64,000 nucleotides of DNA from JABMMZ01 sp040403495 (lineage in GTDB: Bacteria > Bacteroidota > Bacteroidia > NS11-12g > UBA955). The notes beneath the pieces were generated by a model. That model was not told the DNA's origin, did not search any database, and saw only the letters and a list, made by a program, of their open reading frames with translations. Location of the stretch: NCBI GenBank assembly GCA_040403495.1, contig JBBAKM010000002.1, forward strand, positions 1 through 64,000. Reading direction: 5' to 3'. The first letter of the stretch is position 1. Every line of letters begins with the position of its first letter. Positions 1-8,395 of this stretch are shown here, piece after piece. The translations under genes and the position numbers were made by a program.

Positions 1-1
1 A

Positions 2-37
2 GGTCAAGTTGTAAACAAAAGAGTTGTATTACAGTAA
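2..37 (+). CDS. C-terminal tail of an upstream gene (partial)
   Basis: One reading frame is open from the window edge to a TAA at 35-37 and ends in the residues GQVVNKRVVLQ. This tail, basic then hydrophobic, resembles the end of type A sorting domains of proteins exported by the Bacteroidota type IX secretion system. A strong terminator follows at 64-90, which fits a gene end here. Only 11 residues are visible, so the assignment is weak and other frames cannot be excluded. Confidence 0.3.
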   Translation, partial: GQVVNKRVVLQ

Positions 38-63
38 TTAATATTTAAAATCAAATCTAAAAA

Positions 64-90
64 GGGCTACCATTTGGTAGCCCTTTTTTT
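64..90 (+). terminator. Rho-independent terminator
   Basis: An 8-bp GC-rich stem, GGGCTACC at 64-71 paired with GGTAGCCC at 76-83, has a 4-base loop and is followed by seven Ts. It ends the transcript of the gene lying upstream of the window. Confidence 0.85.
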
Positions 91-117
91 ATGCTATTTA
101 CTTTAGTATCGTGGCAC

Positions 118-125
118 TAATTTTG
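118..125 (+). promoter_or_regulatory. Bacteroidota -7 promoter element (TAATTTTG)
   Basis: This is an exact match to the TAnnTTTG consensus. Transcription would begin about seven bases later, near 132. That places the first possible ATG (130) at or before the transcript start and favours the ATG at 139 for the following gene. No clear TTTG element is seen at the -33 position. Confidence 0.5.
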
Positions 126-138
126 CTAAATGTTGAGC

Positions 139-1197
139 ATGTACAAAGCACTATCTTTTATCATTGCTATTATTTCTTTAAATATCTCATTTGCTCAAGT
201 AAACGATTCAATTGAATCAAGGCATCTAAAAAATATAACACAACTTACGTTTGGTGGCGATAACGCCGAAGCTTATTTTAGCCCTAATAGTAAAAACTTG
301 GTTTTTCAAAGTAATAATAAAAAATGGGGTGTAGAATGTGACCAAATTTTTACAATCGATATCGCTAAAGCGAAAAAGGAAAGAGAAAACTATGTCCCTA
401 CTAAATTAAGCAACGGATTAGGCCGAACCACCTGTAGTTATTTTATGCCTAATGGCAAAGATATTTTATACGCATCCACATTCAAAGGTTCTCATCAATG
501 TCCCACTACAGTTAGTGTGCAAGGCAAGTACTTGTGGAGTATTTATCCCGACTATGATATATTTGTAGCCAATCCCAAAGGAGAGATTATTAAAAGATTA
601 ACTGATTCTGTGGGATACGATGCAGAAGCAACAGTAAGTCCAAAAGGAGATAAAATAGTATTTACAAGTACCCGCAGTGGCGATTTGGAATTGTGGATTA
701 TGAATATTGATGGAAGTGGATTAAAACAATTAACTTTTGATTTAGGTTATGATGGTGGTGCTTTTTTCTCTCCAGATGGTTCTAAATTGGTTTTTAGAGC
801 ATCACGACCAAATACTGAAACAGAGATTGCCGAATATAAAAAGCTTCTCTTAGAAGGCTTAGTAGCGCCAACCAACATGGAATTGTATGTCATAGACACA
901 AATGGACAAAACCTTAAACAAGTAACCAATTTAGGAAAGGCAAATTGGGCCCCATTTTTTCATCCATCAGGTAAGAAAATTCTATTTTCAAGCAACCACT
1001 ATTCTAGCAAAGGCTATGCATTCCAATTGTTTATGATTGATATAGATGGCAATAATTTACAACAAATTACAAATCAAAGTATTTTTAATGCATTTCCCAT
1101 GTTTAGTCCCGATGGTAAACAACTCATTTTTTCCTCAAACAGAAACAACAATGGAACACGTGACACCAATTTGTTTATAGCAGATTGGGTAGACTAA
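139..1197 (+). CDS. TolB-like beta-propeller (PD40) secreted protein
   Basis: A protein of about 352 residues with a hydrophobic N-terminal signal peptide ending near SFAQ. Several PD40/TolB propeller blades follow, recognisable by repeated segments of the type SPDGSKLVF and SPKGDKIVF together with DGSGLKQLT and DGNNLQQIT. TolB-family propellers act in the periplasm as protein-interaction platforms. This one lacks an obvious TolB N-terminal domain, so it is a stand-alone propeller of unknown partner. The start at 139 is preferred over 130 because a perfect -7 element ends at 125. The gene is monocistronic and converges on the next gene with a 6-bp gap. Confidence 0.8.
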   Translation: MYKALSFIIAIISLNISFAQVNDSIESRHLKNITQLTFGGDNAEAYFSPNSKNLVFQSNNKKWGVECDQIFTIDIAKAKKERENYVPTKLSNGLGRTTCSYFMPNGKDILYASTFKGSHQCPTTVSVQGKYLWSIYPDYDIFVANPKGEIIKRLTDSVGYDAEATVSPKGDKIVFTSTRSGDLELWIMNIDGSGLKQLTFDLGYDGGAFFSPDGSKLVFRASRPNTETEIAEYKKLLLEGLVAPTNMELYVIDTNGQNLKQVTNLGKANWAPFFHPSGKKILFSSNHYSSKGYAFQLFMIDIDGNNLQQITNQSIFNAFPMFSPDGKQLIFSSNRNNNGTRDTNLFIADWVD

Positions 1198-1203
1198 TCT
1201 TAC

Positions 1204-1599
1204 TTAAATATCGTCAATTATCTCAGGATTATGTTCCTGTTTAGTTTTAGCAACATAAGCCAATATTGAAGAATATGCGGCCATAGATCCTATTCCTATC
1301 ATTAAAAAAATATCACCATAGTCCCACCTCATTACTTTGATAGCAGCCCCAATTATAATAAAAGCTGAAGAAATGAGTCTTAATGCTTTTATCCATTTAA
1401 GAATTTTATTACCATGAATAGAGGTATCAACGACTAGTTTTTTATTAAAAAATAAGGTTGTAAACACCCAAATTAATAAAAATATGGCAGGCGTAATTCT
1501 GTAAAATAGGAGCAGACGAACGGTATCTAAAGCAATAAATTGACTTATCAATATAAATAGAAAAGCCAACCAAAGAATGATAGACCTAAAGACTAACAT
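1204..1599 (-). CDS. Small membrane protein with GldL-like motif
   Basis: 131 residues with about four hydrophobic helices. The C-terminal half contains IIIGAAIKVMRWDYGD followed by FLMIGIGSMA. This resembles the two-helix signature of GldL (IIGA, F/I-K, H/R-W, then LMIGIG), the inner-membrane motor protein of Bacteroidota gliding and type IX secretion. The cytoplasmic tail of GldL is absent, so this is probably one of the many small membrane proteins sharing that fold, not GldL itself. It lies just downstream of glyA on the same strand with a 6-bp gap and is probably co-transcribed with it. Function unknown. Confidence 0.6.
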   Translation of the reverse strand: MLVFRSIILWLAFLFILISQFIALDTVRLLLFYRITPAIFLLIWVFTTLFFNKKLVVDTSIHGNKILKWIKALRLISSAFIIIGAAIKVMRWDYGDIFLMIGIGSMAAYSSILAYVAKTKQEHNPEIIDDI

Positions 1600-1605
1600 G
1601 ACATA

Positions 1606-2880
1606 TTAGTATAATGGAAACTGTTTCATCCAAGTATTTACCTCTTGTTTTATTTCATTAATAACGGTTTCTTGGTCATGATTCATTAATGCTCTATCAA
1701 TTAATTCAGCTATTTTAACCATGTCGGTTTCTTTCATTCCACGGGTAGTAATAGCTGGAGTACCCAAACGGATACCAGAAGTAACAAAAGGAGAACGAGT
1801 TTCGAAAGGAACAGTATTTTTATTAATGGTAATATCACATTTAACCAAAGTGTTTTCGGCCAATTTTCCTGTTAAATAATCTGCTTTTGCTCTTAAATCA
1901 ATCAACATTAAATGGTTTTCGGTACCTCCAGAAATAATATGGTAACCTAAATTCACCATAGCTTGTGCCAAAGCACTTGCATTGGTTTTAACTTGTTGCA
2001 TGTATGTTTTAAATTCAGGCGTTAAAGCTTCTCCAAACGCAACTGCTTTTGCAGCAATAACATGCTCCAAAGGACCACCTTGGGTTCCTGGGAAAACAGC
2101 ACCATCTAATACAGCACTCATCATTTTTGGTTCACCCTTTGGTGTTTTTAAACCCCAAGGATTTTCAAAATCTTTACCCATCATGATGATACCGCCTCTT
2201 GGACCTCTTAATGTTTTGTGAGTAGTGGACGTTACTATATGGCAATGGGGAAGTGGATTGTTTAACAAACCTGTAGCTATTAAGCCCGCAGGATGAGAAA
2301 TATCAGCAAGCAATAAAGCACCTACACTGTCGGCAATAGTTCGTAAAGTGGCGTAATCCCAATCTCTACTGTATGAAGAAGCTCCACAAATGATTAATTT
2401 TGGTTTTTCTCTCTCTGCTATTTCTGAAATTTTATTGAAGTCAATCGTTCCGGTAGACTCCTCAACACCATAAAAACTTGGAGAATAAAGTTTACCAGAG
2501 AAGTTAACAGGGGAACCGTGGGTTAAGTGTCCTCCATGGCTTAAGTCGAATCCTAAAATTTTATCGCCTGCATTTAAGCAACCTAACATCACAGCAGCAT
2601 TAGCTTGCGCACCACTGTGTGGCTGAACATTGGCCCATTCTGCACCAAATAATTGCTTTAATCTATCGATTGCAATTTGTTCCACTTGGTCTACAATCTC
2701 GCAACCACCATAATAACGTTTACCCGGCAATCCCTCAGCATACTTATTTGTTAATACGCTTCCCATGGCTTCCATCACTTGTTTTGAAACAAAGTTTTCT
2801 GAAGCTATTAACTCAATTCCGTGCGACTGTCTGTCGTTTTCTAGTTGTATGAGGTCAAATATTTGTTGATCTTTTTGCAT
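1606..2880 (-). CDS. glyA: Serine hydroxymethyltransferase
   Basis: The enzyme interconverts serine and glycine using tetrahydrofolate and pyridoxal phosphate, feeding one-carbon metabolism. The 424-residue protein is full length. It shows the N-terminal IELIASENFVS motif, the KYAEGLPGKRYYGG segment, and the PLP-lysine motif TSTTHKTLRGPRGG with Lys222. An in-frame ATG at 2898 would add six residues. However, a perfect minus-strand -7 element lies at 2896-2903, so that ATG would be inside the promoter and the start at 2880 is favoured. It is followed closely by the GldL-motif membrane protein. Confidence 0.97.
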   Translation of the reverse strand: MQKDQQIFDLIQLENDRQSHGIELIASENFVSKQVMEAMGSVLTNKYAEGLPGKRYYGGCEIVDQVEQIAIDRLKQLFGAEWANVQPHSGAQANAAVMLGCLNAGDKILGFDLSHGGHLTHGSPVNFSGKLYSPSFYGVEESTGTIDFNKISEIAEREKPKLIICGASSYSRDWDYATLRTIADSVGALLLADISHPAGLIATGLLNNPLPHCHIVTSTTHKTLRGPRGGIIMMGKDFENPWGLKTPKGEPKMMSAVLDGAVFPGTQGGPLEHVIAAKAVAFGEALTPEFKTYMQQVKTNASALAQAMVNLGYHIISGGTENHLMLIDLRAKADYLTGKLAENTLVKCDITINKNTVPFETRSPFVTSGIRLGTPAITTRGMKETDMVKIAELIDRALMNHDQETVINEIKQEVNTWMKQFPLY

Positions 2881-2895
2881 GATAAAATGAATGAA

Positions 2896-2903
2896 CAAAT
2901 ATA
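2896..2903 (-). promoter_or_regulatory. -7 promoter element for glyA
   Basis: CAAATATA on the plus strand reads TATATTTG on the minus strand, a perfect TAnnTTTG match. The predicted transcript start, near 2889, gives a leader of about nine bases to the ATG at 2880. No convincing TTTG is seen at the -33 position. Confidence 0.45.
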
Positions 2904-3009
2904 TTGATTTTATTGACTTGAAATGTAAGGTCGTGAAAAATGATTAAATTTTTTTTAAACGGTATTAAAAGCTGAAAAGAGCTTTAAATATTAAGCAAAT
3001 TGAAAGTCA

Positions 3010-3044
3010 TTTAGTTTAAGTTAATCTTAAACTAAACTTTTTTT
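3010..3044 (+). terminator. Perfect hairpin with T-run on the plus strand
   Basis: An 11-bp perfect stem, TTTAGTTTAAG at 3010-3020 and CTTAAACTAAA at 3026-3036, has a 5-base loop and is followed on the plus strand by CTTTTTTT. The neighbouring genes glyA and ftnA are both on the minus strand, so the T-run points the wrong way to end ftnA. It could stop antisense transcription, or act simply as the ftnA 3' hairpin. Confidence 0.45.
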
Positions 3045-3061
3045 AGAATAAGAATAGATAA

Positions 3062-3574
3062 CTATTTTCCTTTAGGGGTAGCAGTTGGTATTAAAGCTGC
3101 TATGTCTCTGTCAAACAAATACATACCACCTTTGTCATCGCCAATTAAACGCAATTTGTCTACATTGTTTTTGGCCAAAGATTCTTCTTCTAACTGCTCT
3201 GCAACATACCACTGCATAAAATTGTGTGTGGTATAATCCTTTTCAGATAAGCAAGCATCTACCACTTTGTTTATTTCAGAAGTTACCAATATTTCGTGTT
3301 TGAGGATAATATCAAATATTTCTGTTAAATTTTTGAATTTAGAAATAGGTTCTTTAAGAGCAGGAACAACAGCTTTTCCGCCTCTTTCATTGATAAAACG
3401 AACTAATTTTATCATGTGAATTCGCTCTTCATCGCTGTGAGTATATAAAAAATTAGCTACTCCATTGAATCCCTCAGATTCTGCCCATGATGCCATGGCT
3501 AAGTAATAATTAGAAGAAACAGCTTCTAGCTCTATTTGATTGTTTAATGCGTTTTGGATTTTTTTTGATAACAT
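3062..3574 (-). CDS. ftnA: Bacterial non-haem ferritin
   Basis: An iron-storage protein that oxidises ferrous iron and stores it in a 24-subunit cage. The 170-residue sequence aligns without gaps at the ferroxidase positions of E. coli FtnA: Glu17, Glu50, His53, Glu94, Gln127 and Glu130 are all present. No haem-binding methionine typical of bacterioferritin is apparent. The gene starts 14 bases after the rpoN stop on the same strand, so it can be read through from rpoN. A hairpin lies downstream at 3010-3036. Confidence 0.95.
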   Translation of the reverse strand: MLSKKIQNALNNQIELEAVSSNYYLAMASWAESEGFNGVANFLYTHSDEERIHMIKLVRFINERGGKAVVPALKEPISKFKNLTEIFDIILKHEILVTSEINKVVDACLSEKDYTTHNFMQWYVAEQLEEESLAKNNVDKLRLIGDDKGGMYLFDRDIAALIPTATPKGK

Positions 3575-3588
3575 ATGTGATAATTTTT

Positions 3589-5073
3589 TTAAAGTTCTTT
3601 TCTTAATCGTGCCACAGGAATATTTAATTGTTCTCTATATTTTGCAACCGTTCTGCGGGCAATATTGTAGCCTTTTTCTCGTAAAATTGCCATCAGTGCC
3701 TCGTCTGTCAAAGGTACTTTTTTTTCCTCTTGTGACACAGCATCGCTCAATATTTTTTTTACCTCACGGTTACTTACTTCCTCACCACTGTCGCTCAAGA
3801 TACCCTCACTAAAGAAGTATTTTAATGGATATATTCCAAAGTCTGTTTGCACATACTTACTGTTAGCAACCCTTGATATGGTGGAAATATCCATTCCTAT
3901 TTTTTCAGCAATGTCTTTCAATATCATTGGCCTTAGAGAAACTTCATCTCCATAAAGGAAAAAATCTTTTTGCGACTCTAAAATAGCAGTCATGGTTAAT
4001 TGCAATGTTTGCTGACGTTGCTTTACGCTGTCAATGAACCATTTAGCACCATCTAGTTTTTGTTTGATGTACTGAACGGTGTCTTTTAAATTCTTGTCGT
4101 TTTTGGTGTCCTTGTCGTAAGCTTGTAATGTTTCGGAATACGACTGACTGAGCTTTAACTCAGGGGCATTGCGTGAATTGAGCACCACATTCAAAACACC
4201 ATCTATATTGTTGACTGTAAAATCAGGAATAATATATTGCGAGGTGCTTTGCGATTGCGACTGTCCGGGCTTTGGGTTTAGTTTGGTAATTTCCTTGATA
4301 GCTGCTTTAAGCTCATCGTCGGTAATTTTCAAACTTTTCATTATTTTATCATAATGTTTCTTCACAAAAGCTTCCATATGTTCACTTAAGATTTTTTCAG
4401 CCAAATCGATACTTTTACTGGTACCGTAATCTTTTTTATAAAGCTGTAATAACAAACATTCTTGTAAATCTCTTGCACCAATCCCGGGTGGGTCAAAATT
4501 TTGAATTTTAATTAAAATTCTTTCCAACTGTTCTTCGGTTGTGCTTATGTTTTCAGTGAAAGCCAAATCGTTAACTATAGAATCCAAAGGTCTTCTTAAA
4601 TAGCCGTCTTCTTCTATGTTTCCAACCAAATGCAATGCAAGTTGTAATTCATCTTCATTGTCAAAATTAGCATGCGCTTGATCGACTAAAAAATCGTAAA
4701 AACTTTGTTGGTAAGCAATGGGCAATTCTTTTTGTTCCTCGTCGGATTGATTGTAGTCATCAGTCATTTTAAATCCGGCAGAATCGTCGGCATTTAAAAA
4801 CTCAGAAACATTAAAATCTTCGGTACCGTAGTGATCTGAACTATTAAAATCGTCATTAATACTTTCCTCATTGTTGAATTCTTCTTTCTTTTTTTCGGCA
4901 GCAGTGAAAGTTGCAAAATCTTCTTCGCTTTTTTCTAAAGCAGGGTTGTCGAGGAGTTCCTGCTCTACTCTTTCCTCAAAATCTGCAGTGGTCATTTGCA
5001 ATAATTTGATGAATTGTATCTGTTGAGGAGACAACTTTTGCAACAATTTTTGGCTTAATGACTGCTTTAACAT
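3589..5073 (-). CDS. rpoN: RNA polymerase sigma-54 factor
   Basis: Alternative sigma factor that recognises -24/-12 promoters and needs AAA+ activators for open-complex formation. The 494-residue protein has the glutamine-rich activator-interacting region at the N terminus (LSPQQIQFIKLLQM) and an acidic linker at about residues 50-120. The core-binding and DNA-binding domains follow, and the diagnostic RpoN box ARRTVAKYRE lies at residues 472-481. It is divergent from asnS across 77 bp. No sigma-54 activator is encoded in this window. Confidence 0.97.
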   Translation of the reverse strand: MLKQSLSQKLLQKLSPQQIQFIKLLQMTTADFEERVEQELLDNPALEKSEEDFATFTAAEKKKEEFNNEESINDDFNSSDHYGTEDFNVSEFLNADDSAGFKMTDDYNQSDEEQKELPIAYQQSFYDFLVDQAHANFDNEDELQLALHLVGNIEEDGYLRRPLDSIVNDLAFTENISTTEEQLERILIKIQNFDPPGIGARDLQECLLLQLYKKDYGTSKSIDLAEKILSEHMEAFVKKHYDKIMKSLKITDDELKAAIKEITKLNPKPGQSQSQSTSQYIIPDFTVNNIDGVLNVVLNSRNAPELKLSQSYSETLQAYDKDTKNDKNLKDTVQYIKQKLDGAKWFIDSVKQRQQTLQLTMTAILESQKDFFLYGDEVSLRPMILKDIAEKIGMDISTISRVANSKYVQTDFGIYPLKYFFSEGILSDSGEEVSNREVKKILSDAVSQEEKKVPLTDEALMAILREKGYNIARRTVAKYREQLNIPVARLRKEL

Positions 5074-5116
5074 GAGGAAATTTTAATTTAATTCTAAAAT
5101 TATCTGCAAAGTAAAT

Positions 5117-5124
5117 TAATTTTG
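5117..5124 (+). promoter_or_regulatory. -7 promoter element for asnS (TAATTTTG)
   Basis: A perfect TAnnTTTG match lies 26 bases upstream of the asnS ATG in the 77-bp divergent region shared with rpoN. The -33 element is not obvious. Confidence 0.45.
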
Positions 5125-5150
5125 CGGTATTATTACAAAGATTTTTAAAA

Positions 5151-6665
5151 ATGTATATTAGAGATATTGCCCAATACGAGGGAAAAGAAATTGAATTAAA
5201 GGGTTGGGTAGCCAACAGAAGAGACAGCAAGGGCCTTGTTTTTATTAATTTAAGAGACGGAAGTGGCTTGGTTCAATGCATAGCTGACCAAAGCAAACTG
5301 AGCGAAACGGAATTTAACAACGCTGGCAAACTTGGTTTGGAAAGTGCTATTTCTGTAAAAGGGATAGTGGTAAAAGACGAACGCCAAATTGGTGGTTTTG
5401 AAATCCAAGTGCAATCATTGCATGTTTACCAATTTGCCGAAGAATACCCTATTGCCAAAAAAGAACACGGTATAGATTTCCTAATGGATCAACGCCACTT
5501 GTGGTTGAGAAGTCAAAGACAATGGGCTATAATGCGCATCAGAAATACCATTATTTACAGCATACACCAATATTTCCAAAAAGAAGGTTTTGTTCAAATG
5601 GATGCGCCTATTTTTACAGGAAATGCTTGTGAGGGTACTAGCAACTTGTTTGAAACTGATTTTTATGGTGACCCTGCTTACTTAAGTCAAAGTGGTCAGT
5701 TGTATGGCGAAGCAATGGCAATGGCATTTGGAAAAATATACACTTTTGGACCCACTTTCCGCGCCGAAAAAAGCAAAACCAGAAGACACCTTTCCGAATT
5801 TTGGATGATAGAACCTGAAATTGCTTTTTGTGATATTCATCAAAACATGGATATTATTGAATCTTTTTTACAATTTGTCATTAAACAAGTTTTGGAAAAC
5901 TGCCAAGCGGAACTTAAATTGATAGACCGCGATACTTCTATTTTAGAATCAAGTTTGGAGGCTTTCCCTCGTTTAACTTACGACGAAGCTGTAGCCATTA
6001 TCAAAGGTGAAAAAGATGTAAACGGACAAAACAGTATCAAATCATTAGAAGATGAATTAGCCGCTGTCAATGAACAAATCATAGCGCTTGAAGCAGAAAT
6101 TGCAGAAAGAGAAGCAAAAATAGCCGTTCCGGGGATGAAAAAAGGTGAAATAAACTTTAATCAAACTAAAATTGTTCAGCTAAAACAAGCATTGAAAGAT
6201 GCCGAAGAAACCCAAAGAAACATTCCACAATGGCTAGCAAGTGCCAAAAACTTTGAATATGGCAATGATTTGGGTGGAAGTGATGAAACGGTGATTACCC
6301 GTTTGTTTGATAAACCAATTATGGTGTACGATTGGCCGCACGAGGTTAAGGCATTTTACTTAAAACGCAACCCTGAACATCCACGTTTTGCAAGAGGTGT
6401 AGATGTTTTAGCACCTGAAGGTTATGGTGAAATAGTGGGTGGTGGCGAACGTGAAACAGACGAACAAATGTTGCGTTCAAAAATTACTGAGCACGACTTA
6501 CCAATGGAGGCTTTTGAATGGTACTTAGATTTAAGAAAATATGGAAGTGTTCCCCATGCAGGTTTTGGTTTGGGTTTAGAACGCTTAGTAACATGGATGT
6601 GCAAACTAAAACATGTGAGAGAAAGTATTCCATTCCCACGTATGTACGGTAGATTGTTACCATAG
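5151..6665 (+). CDS. asnS: Asparaginyl-tRNA synthetase
   Basis: A class II aminoacyl-tRNA synthetase that charges tRNA-Asn. The OB-fold anticodon domain occupies residues 1-100. Class II motif 2 is visible (FRAEKSKTRRHLSEFWMIEP, residues 203-222), as is motif 3 near the C terminus (GFGLGLERLVTWM). The protein is 504 residues, longer than the 430-470 usual for bacterial AsnRS. The excess is an insertion at about residues 288-368, rich in Glu, Ala, Lys and Gln with heptad character, predicted to form a helical hairpin. It lies between the YDEA segment and the GNDLGGSDE segment of the catalytic domain. Catalytic motifs are intact. Confidence 0.96.
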   Translation: MYIRDIAQYEGKEIELKGWVANRRDSKGLVFINLRDGSGLVQCIADQSKLSETEFNNAGKLGLESAISVKGIVVKDERQIGGFEIQVQSLHVYQFAEEYPIAKKEHGIDFLMDQRHLWLRSQRQWAIMRIRNTIIYSIHQYFQKEGFVQMDAPIFTGNACEGTSNLFETDFYGDPAYLSQSGQLYGEAMAMAFGKIYTFGPTFRAEKSKTRRHLSEFWMIEPEIAFCDIHQNMDIIESFLQFVIKQVLENCQAELKLIDRDTSILESSLEAFPRLTYDEAVAIIKGEKDVNGQNSIKSLEDELAAVNEQIIALEAEIAEREAKIAVPGMKKGEINFNQTKIVQLKQALKDAEETQRNIPQWLASAKNFEYGNDLGGSDETVITRLFDKPIMVYDWPHEVKAFYLKRNPEHPRFARGVDVLAPEGYGEIVGGGERETDEQMLRSKITEHDLPMEAFEWYLDLRKYGSVPHAGFGLGLERLVTWMCKLKHVRESIPFPRMYGRLLP

Positions 6666-6688
6666 GTTTAATGGTTATTTGTTAATAG

Positions 6689-6706
6689 TCCCGATAGCTA
6701 TCGGGA
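6689..6706. repeat. 18-bp perfect palindrome (REP-like)
   Basis: TCCCGATAGCTATCGGGA is a perfect inverted repeat in the spacer between asnS and the efflux operon. It has the size and intergenic placement of repetitive extragenic palindromes. Only one copy is seen in this window, so its dispersed nature cannot be shown here. Hairpin-prone sequence continues to about 6785, including TCTGTGA pairing with TCACAGA and ATCTCC pairing with GGAGAT. Confidence 0.5.
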
Positions 6707-6874
6707 AATAGTAGATACGCCTTGTGAGGCCTCTGTGAATCAAGTTCACTACAGGTCACAGAATCTCCCTTTTTGGAGATATTGCAGCAGTATATTTTAA
6801 ACAGGGAATACAATTATAAAATCAAAAGTTCCAATCTAGTAAACTTCAACATAGAACAATCAATCTGAAATTAG

Positions 6875-6923
6875 AAACGGCTATTTGCACAAGCTTATAA
6901 TACTTCAACAAATAGCCGTTTTT
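6875..6923. terminator. Bidirectional terminator between asnS and the efflux operon
   Basis: A 13-bp perfect stem, AAACGGCTATTTG at 6875-6887 with CAAATAGCCGTTT at 6909-6921, has a 21-base loop. It is followed by Ts on the plus strand and flanked by As on the other side. It sits between the convergent asnS (plus) and outer-membrane factor (minus) genes and can serve both. Confidence 0.7.
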
Positions 6924-6940
6924 AGCTTAATAGAGATGTT

Positions 6941-8386
6941 TTAATTCCAACCCCCGCCTAATACTTTGTATAAATTGACCCTTGTTTGTAGTTGTTTTTT
7001 TCGCACATTTACTAATTCTAGTCGAGCTTTTAAAGAGCTATTTTGAGCTATCAAAACCTCCAAATACGTTGCAGAGCCAGTCATGTACAAATCTTTAGAA
7101 ATCTCAGTGGCTTGAACCAAAGCATTCACTTCTTGGTTTTTGTGTTGATGTACTTGTTCCAGATTTCGCAAACCAGATAATTCGTTACTTACTTCTATGT
7201 AGGCTTCTAAGATAGTTTTTTGGTAATTGTACAAGGCCTCAATTTGGTTGGCATTGGCCACTTTAAATTGTGATTTTATGGCACTTCTGTTAATGAGTGG
7301 CGCTGTTAAATTACCAATAAGAGCATATGCTAGAGATTCTGGATTAAGAAAAAACTGAGTCGAAAATGCCTGAAATCCTATATTACCACTAATATTAAAT
7401 GAAGGATAAAAGGCTGCATTAGCTGCTTTTAAGTTGAGTTTTGCGGCCTTAACTTGTAAAGCAGCCTCTCGCAAATCGGGTCTATTTTTGAGCAAATCGG
7501 AAGGTAAACCGCTGTTTAAAAATTGAACACTGTCTTTTAAGAACACATTTCTATCTCTATTGATCACCTGCGGATATCGACCTAAGAGTGCATGAATAAA
7601 GTTTTCTTGCATTACAATTTGCTGCCTAACTTCCATTTCTAGTGCAAGCGAGTTTTGGTATTGTGCTTCAAACTGTTTTACCGCCAGTTCTGTAGCTGCA
7701 GCTGCTTCTTTTTGAACTTTAATTATTTCATAAGCTTCTTTTTCAATTTTACTAGCTGTTCGCACTATTTCTAATTCATTGTCTAATGCCAGTAAACTGT
7801 AATATGCATTAGCAACCTCAGCTATCAATTGGGTTTGTAGTAAGTTTTGACCTTCTCTACTGGCTAAATAACGAAGTGCAGAAGCCTTTTTTCTATTCTT
7901 TAACTTACCCCAAATATCTACTTCCCAATTGGTTTGAAAACCCATGTAATAGTCAGGGAGATGTGTTGGTACAATTTGGCCGGGTGTCATAAAAGTAGAA
8001 GCATTGCCCGCTCCATCCATTGTATACAGTCCAAATCTTCTTTGTGCAGGAATAACAGAGGCATTAATATTGGGTAACAGTAAGCCTTTGTTTAAATTCA
8101 TTTCAGCCTCAGCTATTTCTATTTTTTGTGCGCCCGATAAGAAGTCGTAATTGTTCTGTAATGCGGTTTCAATTAAACGAATTAGTGTGGTATCGTCAAA
8201 AAACGTTTTCCAATTAGCTAAAATGACTTTATTAGTATCTGTGGCATACACATAGCTTGACGGCATATTAAGTTCTGCTTTGTTTGTTGTAACTTCTATT
8301 GGTTTGCAAGCATTAAATAAAATTCCAAGAAATAGAATTAAACCAAGGGGATACATTATGATTTTTTGCATAGTATTTTTATTCAA
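6941..8386 (-). CDS. RND efflux outer-membrane factor (TolC/OprM family lipoprotein)
   Basis: The outer-membrane channel of a tripartite efflux pump. The 481-residue protein begins with a lipoprotein signal peptide whose lipobox cysteine is Cys27 (ILFNAC). Two internally similar coiled-coil halves typical of the NodT/OprM family follow, with the PDLREAALQVKAAKLNL motif in the middle. It is the last gene of the three-gene operon adaptor, pump, channel, starting 10 bases after the pump stop codon. Substrate cannot be told from sequence. Confidence 0.93.
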   Translation of the reverse strand: MNKNTMQKIIMYPLGLILFLGILFNACKPIEVTTNKAELNMPSSYVYATDTNKVILANWKTFFDDTTLIRLIETALQNNYDFLSGAQKIEIAEAEMNLNKGLLLPNINASVIPAQRRFGLYTMDGAGNASTFMTPGQIVPTHLPDYYMGFQTNWEVDIWGKLKNRKKASALRYLASREGQNLLQTQLIAEVANAYYSLLALDNELEIVRTASKIEKEAYEIIKVQKEAAAATELAVKQFEAQYQNSLALEMEVRQQIVMQENFIHALLGRYPQVINRDRNVFLKDSVQFLNSGLPSDLLKNRPDLREAALQVKAAKLNLKAANAAFYPSFNISGNIGFQAFSTQFFLNPESLAYALIGNLTAPLINRSAIKSQFKVANANQIEALYNYQKTILEAYIEVSNELSGLRNLEQVHQHKNQEVNALVQATEISKDLYMTGSATYLEVLIAQNSSLKARLELVNVRKKQLQTRVNLYKVLGGGWN

Positions 8387-8395
8387 TTAATGGGA

